A DNA stretch of 22,840 nucleotides from a virus: the IMG/VR virus record IMGVR_UViG_3300025648_000094, positions 1 through 22,840 of that record. The stretch is one strand, 5' to 3'. The notes beneath the pieces are model-generated. The model searched no databases. It worked only from the letters and a program-made list of their open reading frames with translations, and was not told where the DNA came from. The position numbers and the translations under genes are program-made. Positions 14,201-20,678 of the stretch are shown here, piece after piece. Positions within the stretch are counted from its first letter, which is position 1, and each line of letters opens with the position of its first letter.

Positions 14201-16033
14201 ATGTCCGAAGAGACTGATCAACAGGTATTAGAGTCTAATGCTTCTTTAACTGAAGCAATAGGTAAGCTTGCGGATGCTTTAACTAAAAGTAGCAAGTTAG
14301 GTGCACAAAGTAAATCCCTGGTTGATTTAATAGGAGAGTTAAACGAAAAAGTAGATAAGATCGGTAAGCAGGTTGCTACTGGTGTTAAGGAAGGTATATC
14401 TGGTGTTTCTGGTGCATCTTCTTTTGTTACTACAGATAAAGAAGGTAGATTAGAAGAAATATACGAAAAGGATCAAGTCATAAGAGAGGCTTTAAGAATA
14501 TTATCGGAAAAGGAAAGAAACTTTGAAAAAAGCGGAGAAAAAGAAAAACTCCAAGATGTAGAAACTGCAACTAAATCTAGGTTAAGTCAAGTAGAGGGGT
14601 TTTTTAGTAGATATATACCAAGCTCTATACAAGGTATATTAAGCTTTTTAGGCGGTAAAGAAATATTAGAATCTGTAAACAAATCTGTAATAAACAGTAT
14701 AACAGGCATGTTTGCAGGGAAAGAAAAAGAGAAAGCTGATGACCTGAAAAGAGCAAGAGAGCAAATTTATAAAGATAGAGATGAACAAGAGAATAAGAGA
14801 CGGGAAAGCGACGAGACTAATGAAAACAGAAAAAAAGCTTACGAAACTTATTGGTCAGGAGATATAATACCGGAAAGCAATTTAAATAATACAGGAGAAT
14901 CGGTTAAGACTGATATGTCTATAGTACCAGTTAATAGGGAAGATAGTCTAGGAGGTAAAAACAAAAAATCAGTAAACAATGTTGAAAACGAAGGCTCGTC
15001 TGAAGCAGTAACAAAAGATAACGCTATTCTTAGCGAAGAAGCATCAGAGATAAAAGTTTCAATAGTAGATATTAAGCCAGAAGTATTAAACAGCTTGGCA
15101 GCGGCAATAAAAGATGCATTAACAGAAAAGCGTTCATTAACAAGTGAAAATGATACTTCTACAGCAGGTAAGGTACCCTCATCCTCAGTTGAGACGGTAA
15201 GCACATCTGTACCTGAAGCACCAAGGCCAGGAGAACTTGAAGTATTACCTGAAGAGGAACCGGCAACTCCAGTCTCTTTTATAAACACTTTAAGAAATGT
15301 TACTTCATCAGGTAAAGACTCAGGTAAAGAACAACAAGAAGGAAATCAATCGCCAAACTCTAGTTTAAATACTAACATTTTAACTGGGATTGAGCAAGGA
15401 GCAGGTAAAGCTGCTACGCAAATGTTATTACCTTTGCTTGTTTCAGCAGCTACAAATCTTTTATTGGGCGGACCTGAAAACCCAGTTGCAGATGTTGCTA
15501 GTGCTTGGACATACGAAGAAATGTCAACGCTGGGAGGTGCTGCAAAAGGTGGGGATATAAAAAAAGACGTACCTATTGTGGTAGGAGAAGAAGGACCGGA
15601 AGTATTTGTTCCAAGTAATAATGGTACTGTAATACCTAATGATAAAATAAAAGATACTGATAGTGTTGCAGCCACCCCTGCAATAGAAAAACTTACTTCT
15701 CTGTTTTCTTCTACTAGTACTGATAAGCAAACCACAGTAACAGCTTTACCTTCAGAAGAGCTTAAAACTATTTCAAACGTAACTAATATAAATAATGATT
15801 CTAATATGTTATTAAGTGAAGTTAATAAAACTTTGCTTGATATAAGCAGTAAGTTAGAAAATAACTTAAAAAACCCTGTTAATCAACCTGCTACAGCAAA
15901 TACAGCTGGTGTTATGAGTAGTAGCAGTACTAATAATAATAGTAGTATTAATATAACAACAAATAGTAGCCCTATAACCAATTCGCGTATAATAACGGAT
16001 ACTATGTTATATAGAAGGAGAGCTCTAGCTTAA
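14201..16033 (+). CDS. Tail tape measure protein (gp29-like by position)
   Basis: 610 residues, close to T4 gp29 (590), the protein that sets tail length. The diagnostic part is about residues 445-480: GGAAKGGDIKKDVPIVVGEE followed by GPEVFVPSNNGTVIPN. This matches the GG...VGE.GPE...P..G..I.N motif common in tape measure proteins of many tailed phages. Residues about 1-60 and 80-130 are helical, and 176-215 are a highly charged coiled-coil-like stretch. Residues about 240-390 are Ser/Glu/Pro-rich and probably disordered. Residues about 403-424 form a hydrophobic helix that could insert in the cell envelope on ejection. The last 60 residues are Asn/Ser/Thr-rich. If it were fully extended as in T4, a tail of roughly 90-100 nm would follow. 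Confidence 0.75.
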   Translation: MSEETDQQVLESNASLTEAIGKLADALTKSSKLGAQSKSLVDLIGELNEKVDKIGKQVATGVKEGISGVSGASSFVTTDKEGRLEEIYEKDQVIREALRILSEKERNFEKSGEKEKLQDVETATKSRLSQVEGFFSRYIPSSIQGILSFLGGKEILESVNKSVINSITGMFAGKEKEKADDLKRAREQIYKDRDEQENKRRESDETNENRKKAYETYWSGDIIPESNLNNTGESVKTDMSIVPVNREDSLGGKNKKSVNNVENEGSSEAVTKDNAILSEEASEIKVSIVDIKPEVLNSLAAAIKDALTEKRSLTSENDTSTAGKVPSSSVETVSTSVPEAPRPGELEVLPEEEPATPVSFINTLRNVTSSGKDSGKEQQEGNQSPNSSLNTNILTGIEQGAGKAATQMLLPLLVSAATNLLLGGPENPVADVASAWTYEEMSTLGGAAKGGDIKKDVPIVVGEEGPEVFVPSNNGTVIPNDKIKDTDSVAATPAIEKLTSLFSSTSTDKQTTVTALPSEELKTISNVTNINNDSNMLLSEVNKTLLDISSKLENNLKNPVNQPATANTAGVMSSSSTNNNSSINITTNSSPITNSRIITDTMLYRRRALA

Positions 16034-16036
16034 GTA
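16031..16036 (+). promoter_or_regulatory. TAAGTA late-promoter-like box containing a stop codon
   Basis: The TAA stop of the tape measure gene is the first half of TAAGTA; spacer ATATT; ATG at 16042. The predicted transcription start is the ATG. Confidence 0.6.
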
Positions 16037-16041
16037 ATATT

Positions 16042-17478
16042 ATGGCCGACTTATTTCCTCAAGATTCAGTTGCTGGGTATAGTCCAGATGTTGATACAAA
16101 AACTCAACAACTTGATGCGGCTAATAGCATAACTGCAGATATGCAAAGCACCGGGGGAGTATCTGTAGCGGGGACAGGAGCAAAATCTTTGTTAAATGTT
16201 GGTAAGTGGGATGTACATGGTTCTTGGAACTGGGCATTAAATTTAGGTTCCACTACTGATGATGTAAGGCAGTATGTACCGAGAATAAAAATGATAGAAT
16301 ATAATCTAACATCTAGTTCTCAATTAAATGCTTTTAAACTATTTTTATCCCAAACCCAATCTCAATTAGATCTCGCAGGTGTTGATCAAAACATTGAAAG
16401 TAATATAGCTACGCTATTTGCTAACAGCGCAATAAACAACCTAAATCAATATGTAGGAGAAAATAATGGAACCGCGCAACCAGGCGGCTTTAGTGAAACC
16501 GACCCTTATTATGGTTTATATCAAGGTAAAGTTACAGGCAATGAGTACGTTTTACCTTATTTGAGTTCACAAAATATGACTTCAGTCTTAGGATCCTGGG
16601 CTAAAGTTGACGATAAAAATCTTGTGACTGCTTTAGCTAAAGCGGCTATATTTAAGAGTGGTGGATTTACAGGTAAAATCGCAACTGATATACTTGGTCA
16701 AATACAAAGTGCAGGATTAACTTATGAACAGTTTGCTGCCCCAGCCGAGACGTTAGCTAGTTTAAATGCACCGGGCATTTCAAAAGAAACTATAAAAATG
16801 TTTACACCAAACGAAAACGGAGACACAATAACTACTACGTTTTATTTGTTTAACACTGAAAAAGTTTCTGATATATTAGATAACTGGAACTTTTTATTTG
16901 CATTGACTTATCAAAACTTGCCTAATAGAAAATCTTTAAGCAGGATGGATCCACCTTGTATTTATGATGTAACAGTACCAGGGTTTAAAAGATTCCCAGT
17001 AGCAGTTGTTTCTGGATTAAAAGTAGACAATCTAGGTACTACAAGACTAGTAGATATAACTACCGGTGAAATGATGTCGGTAAATAAAGCGGAATCTAGT
17101 AAAAATGTAAAAATAATACCGGAAGCTTACAAGGTTACTATAACCATACAAAGTTTATTAATAAATTCTCGTAATTTATTTTATTATAACTATGATCAGA
17201 CTGATTCAGGAGCAAAAATAAATGTAATAACTTCTCCTGATCAAAACAATCAATCAAAACAAGCATTAACAAAAAATCTAGAAGATGCAACTAATGCTGC
17301 TGCAGCTGCTGCAAAAGCTGCGGAAGAAACTCAAAGTAATTACAATAATACAGTAATAAACGGTACTGCAGGAGAAGCTACTGCAGCTAACAATGCTAAT
17401 GTAGCGGCACAAAATGCAGCAGCTGCAGCGGTAGCAAATTTACGATCAGCTCTCAAATCCTCAGGACTAGGACCATAA
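16042..17478 (+). CDS. Baseplate tail-tube cap protein, gp48/gp54-like
   Basis: 478 residues (T4 gp48 is 364). The C-terminal half holds the recognisable part: TTTFYLFNTEKVSDILDNWNF (about 273-293), MDPPCIYDVTVPGFKRFPV (about 311-329), LKVDNLGTTR, and IPEAYKVTITIQSLLINSRN (about 364-383) followed by LFYY. T4 gp48 ends with an equivalent run (a proline-led strand pair, then a helix ending in Asn-Arg-x-x-x-Tyr). Such proteins cap the hub and start the tube. After this domain comes an unusual tail of about 60 residues very rich in Ala, Asn and Thr, with likely helices. The N-terminal 200 residues are poorly conserved, as in T4. It could be gp54-like instead of gp48-like. Confidence 0.55.
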   Translation: MADLFPQDSVAGYSPDVDTKTQQLDAANSITADMQSTGGVSVAGTGAKSLLNVGKWDVHGSWNWALNLGSTTDDVRQYVPRIKMIEYNLTSSSQLNAFKLFLSQTQSQLDLAGVDQNIESNIATLFANSAINNLNQYVGENNGTAQPGGFSETDPYYGLYQGKVTGNEYVLPYLSSQNMTSVLGSWAKVDDKNLVTALAKAAIFKSGGFTGKIATDILGQIQSAGLTYEQFAAPAETLASLNAPGISKETIKMFTPNENGDTITTTFYLFNTEKVSDILDNWNFLFALTYQNLPNRKSLSRMDPPCIYDVTVPGFKRFPVAVVSGLKVDNLGTTRLVDITTGEMMSVNKAESSKNVKIIPEAYKVTITIQSLLINSRNLFYYNYDQTDSGAKINVITSPDQNNQSKQALTKNLEDATNAAAAAAKAAEETQSNYNNTVINGTAGEATAANNANVAAQNAAAAAVANLRSALKSSGLGP

Positions 17479-17479
17479 T

Positions 17480-17857
17480 ATGGACGGACAAAAACAAAAT
17501 AATGTATCTACATTACCTACATTAAGTTTAATAAACTTAGAAAACTTATTTAATGTGTATAGTGAAACTGTTTATGATCCTAACATACAGAACTACTTTT
17601 ATAACTTAATAGGTACTGTTAATATACCAGAAAACTTAAACGCTGCTACTTACACGGTATATACAGTAACAACAGATAATATGCCCTGGACGTTAATAGC
17701 TCAAAAAGTTTACAATGCACCTGGTTTATGGTGGTTAATATGTTGTATTAATAATATACAAAACCCTATACAGTTTCCTAAAGCTGGCACCAAGCTGAAA
17801 ATTTTAACTCCAGATTACGTGTCTAGTGTGCTACAAAAAATAAATCAACCTAGCTAA
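17480..17857 (+). CDS. 53: LysM-type baseplate wedge protein, gp53-like
   Basis: 125 residues (T4 gp53 is 196). Residues about 58-111 show the LysM-like pattern seen in gp53: YTVYTVTTDNMPWTLIAQKV, then YNAPGLWWLICCINNI, NPIQFPKAGTKLKIL. In contractile tails this small domain clamps baseplate parts around the hub. The N-terminal 50 residues (SLINLENLFNVY, YDPNIQNYFYNLIG) are a short arm. It begins one base after the previous stop, with AGGA seven bases before its ATG and no TAARTA box at close range, and its last base overlaps the next ATG (TAATG). It is therefore read as an internal gene of the transcript starting near 16042. Confidence 0.75.
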   Translation: MDGQKQNNVSTLPTLSLINLENLFNVYSETVYDPNIQNYFYNLIGTVNIPENLNAATYTVYTVTTDNMPWTLIAQKVYNAPGLWWLICCINNIQNPIQFPKAGTKLKILTPDYVSSVLQKINQPS

Positions 17858-19413
17858 TGGCAAACTTTGATTCCATATTTAATGGTCGACCACCTGCTGA
17901 ATCTAATACCAAGCTTTATAATAATCAAAAATATCAGTTAGATATTATTTTTGATAACTCGCAAGGTAATCAGTTTCAACTGGACTTAGCTAGTATGGTT
18001 ACTTTGGATATAGAAGAAGATACTCGTTGTTGGTACAAGAAAGCAAGTCTAGTTATACGTAACCCGCAAAATATATTTGAACAGAAGGTATTTTCGAATG
18101 CTAACCTTAATCAATATTATAAGTTTAGAAACGATGGTAGAGACATAGTATATATAAGGTTCCGTATAATAGAAGACAGTGCAATACTATCTACTAATGC
18201 AAAAATAGATTATAATACTTGGGGCATGCAGTATAAGTTTGTAGTATATGATAGAGAAGATATACCAGGAGAAACACCTTTAACTAAACAACTTAAACTA
18301 TATTTGTGGGAGTTTGATTATCAAATACTACAAGAAACAAACTTGCTTTGGTCAACTAACGAGTTGTTACCTTCAGATATTAACCCGGCTTATGCTACCG
18401 ACGATCAAAAGAAAGTACCTGCTGGTAATGCTATTAAAAGCGCTATTACAAAAGGACTACAAAAATACGGTGTACAAACATTTACAAGTGAATGGGATGT
18501 AGGTTCTAGTAAAATATTTTATACCGCTCCTGCTAACTATACCGGGGCTGATACGATTGAGTATTTGTTAAAAAAGCATGTAAGCTCTCAAGTAGGTACT
18601 GATGGTGGAGCTGATCCATGTATATTGTCTCGTACCCGTTACGACAATGATTGGAAACTGATATCATATACTAACTTTTTTTCTAAAGCAATCGAGATGA
18701 AAGGGCCTATAGCTACAGCAGGTCCATTACAAAGAGAAATAATAACTTTATCACTGCCTGGTGGAGACGATAGTGCAACATACTTGTACAACTTACAAAT
18801 ATCTCCTTCCAACTCAAAAAGTTATTTTGCTAACTTTAAAGATCCTATTACTAGCAACATACGTAACATACACTTTACAGATATGTCTCCTTTAGATAGC
18901 GCTAGAGACATGATTCACACTCCTTGCTATAGTAATGATTTAAAAAATAAAATATTTGAACTAGATTTTAGCAATAATGATATACAAAATGTAAAAAAGT
19001 TTGTCAATACTAACTACGCTAATAAGCTTAAGATAAACTCTAACCCTGATACATTAATAACTTTAAACAAAACTAAAACAGATGCTTTAGCATTAAGAAA
19101 CATCTATTCTTACAGTACAGATAAGCTTAGTAGGTTTGCAGAAGGTAGAAACTTTTTATTAACTTCTGCATTATATTATAATACTTCATTGAGCTTTACA
19201 GCATTTGGTTCTCCAATACGAGAAGCGGGTACGTTTATAAGTATTGAAACAGATGTAGGTAGTGTAAGAGATGAGTTCTTTAACAAGCTGTTTGGACAAT
19301 GGATGGTATACAATGTAGTACATAGTTTCTCTGAAGGAGATTACACAAACAACGTTACTGCATTAAGAGTACATGCAAATGATAACATTGATATAAAGAG
19401 TAATATAACTTAA
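17857..19413 (+). CDS. 27: Baseplate hub protein, gp27-like
   Basis: 518 residues (T4 gp27 is 391). The opening half is beta-rich (YQLDIIFDNSQGNQFQLDLA, SMVTLDIEEDTRCWYKKASL, then FRIIEDSAIL) with the helix-strand arrangement of hub proteins. The C-terminal block is most telling: GSPIREAGTFISIETDVG, then FFNKLFGQWMVYNVVHSFSE and NNVTALRV. Hub proteins of the gp27/VgrG/gpD group end with this layout, in which the G-x-W-x-V-x-x-V-x-H strand carries the final hairpin. It would form the trimeric hub on which the gp5-like spike sits. Its ATG overlaps the previous stop. Two clusters of Cys exist but no binding motif was recognised. Confidence 0.7.
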   Translation: MANFDSIFNGRPPAESNTKLYNNQKYQLDIIFDNSQGNQFQLDLASMVTLDIEEDTRCWYKKASLVIRNPQNIFEQKVFSNANLNQYYKFRNDGRDIVYIRFRIIEDSAILSTNAKIDYNTWGMQYKFVVYDREDIPGETPLTKQLKLYLWEFDYQILQETNLLWSTNELLPSDINPAYATDDQKKVPAGNAIKSAITKGLQKYGVQTFTSEWDVGSSKIFYTAPANYTGADTIEYLLKKHVSSQVGTDGGADPCILSRTRYDNDWKLISYTNFFSKAIEMKGPIATAGPLQREIITLSLPGGDDSATYLYNLQISPSNSKSYFANFKDPITSNIRNIHFTDMSPLDSARDMIHTPCYSNDLKNKIFELDFSNNDIQNVKKFVNTNYANKLKINSNPDTLITLNKTKTDALALRNIYSYSTDKLSRFAEGRNFLLTSALYYNTSLSFTAFGSPIREAGTFISIETDVGSVRDEFFNKLFGQWMVYNVVHSFSEGDYTNNVTALRVHANDNIDIKSNIT

Positions 19414-19416
19414 GTA
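19411..19416 (+). promoter_or_regulatory. TAAGTA late-promoter-like box containing a stop codon
   Basis: The TAA stop of the gp27-like gene is the first half of TAAGTA; spacer ATAAT; ATG at 19422. Same arrangement as at 16031. Confidence 0.6.
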
Positions 19417-19421
19417 ATAAT

Positions 19422-20678
19422 ATGGCTCTAAGTGCACAACAAGTAATAAAAACGTATGACTATTATAATACGCTTACTGTTGTGCCTGGATATTCTGCAG
19501 TAGGGTATCCAAATGAGAACAATATAGCTAAAGCTTATTATAGTACCAAGTTTTCTTCTAATCCGATTGGTTCTCAAATAGACTTTTTTACACACTTAAA
19601 TGATCCGTGTATTGATATAGTAGCACCACAACCAGTGTTCACTATAACTAAACCTTTATCTGCTTTGAACCCTCAATGGATAGATGGTTGGTGGGATCAG
19701 GCAATGTTTTATTCCCACCCAGAAGTGGTAGCACAGTTAAGTGCTAACTATCCTGACATATATCAAAACTTTTCAGACTCGGTAGGTACTTTAGCGTATG
19801 GTACGAACAATACAGACTATACTAATCCTAACTTTGGTAGAGATCCTATTGCATTACCTATACAGAACAAGGTTATATCAAATGTGTTTAAAGAGTTAGA
19901 CTCTCTTAATAACGATTTGTTAAAACTGTATCAAAACGTTACACCTAAAGGCTTTGGTTTAGGTTCAAATAACTTTTTACGTCAAGCTTTAGCTTATCAA
20001 GGTGCTTCATTTAGTTTACAAGCTGGTATTAAGACAAAGTACGGAGTACTAAAAGTAAAGATACCTTTTGCTACTAACCTTACCGGTAACTTAGAAAACA
20101 ACTCGAACTGGAATGTTGATCAGATTACTGAAAACATTAATCATACAGTTGATAAGATTAACAACGCTATTAAAACACCAGGTAGAATGTTATCTGAAGC
20201 TATCTTTAATGTAAAGCAATATATTAAAGATAAGATTAAACAGTTACCTTCAATAGGTAAGTTGCTTGGCTTAAATGTAGGTAACCCAACTGCAGTAACT
20301 AAGGTGTTACAACAGTTACAGAGCTATGCAAGTGCAGCAAAGAGTGTACTGAATACTGCTGAAGGAGTGCTAGCAGCTACTAAGACAGTTGTAGCTACTG
20401 TACAACAGGGTATAGGTAGTATTGCTGGTACTTTAAATACGGAAACCAATCTTCTTAAAAATACTGTTAACACTGTACAACGTTTACCAGCTACCGTGCA
20501 AGGCTTTAACAGTGTAGTAAGTGTTGGTGGTACAACAGTAGGATTAAACTATCAAACTAATAATGCCGTAACGAACTTAAATAGTAATAAAGTTACTATT
20601 ATACCAGGTACTGTTAAGAGTGATGGTAATCCTTCAGTGATAAGTATTAATACAGTGCAAAACCCTCCTAACACATGA
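19422..20678 (+). CDS. Hypothetical structural protein between hub and spike genes
   Basis: 418 residues, not recognised. The N-terminal 180 residues look folded and aromatic-rich (PQWIDGWWDQAMFYSHPEVV around 85-104). Residues about 220-275 are helical and basic (VKQYIKDKIKQLPSIGKLLG). Residues about 290-350 are a long Ala/Thr/Val/Gln-rich amphipathic stretch (SYASAAKSVLNTAEGVLAAT, TVVATVQQGIGSIAGTLNTE), similar in texture to the helical parts of tape measure or ejected proteins. The C-terminus is beta/Asn-rich. There is no signal peptide. It has its own promoter box, and its TGA overlaps the spike ATG (ATGA), so the two are co-expressed. Position suggests a hub or tail-tip component. Confidence 0.7.
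   Translation: MALSAQQVIKTYDYYNTLTVVPGYSAVGYPNENNIAKAYYSTKFSSNPIGSQIDFFTHLNDPCIDIVAPQPVFTITKPLSALNPQWIDGWWDQAMFYSHPEVVAQLSANYPDIYQNFSDSVGTLAYGTNNTDYTNPNFGRDPIALPIQNKVISNVFKELDSLNNDLLKLYQNVTPKGFGLGSNNFLRQALAYQGASFSLQAGIKTKYGVLKVKIPFATNLTGNLENNSNWNVDQITENINHTVDKINNAIKTPGRMLSEAIFNVKQYIKDKIKQLPSIGKLLGLNVGNPTAVTKVLQQLQSYASAAKSVLNTAEGVLAATKTVVATVQQGIGSIAGTLNTETNLLKNTVNTVQRLPATVQGFNSVVSVGGTTVGLNYQTNNAVTNLNSNKVTIIPGTVKSDGNPSVISINTVQNPPNT

Noticed and set aside
14848-15735. Minus-strand frames inside the tape measure gene
   Set aside because: They lie opposite the low-complexity Ser/Glu-rich part, a common source of false frames.
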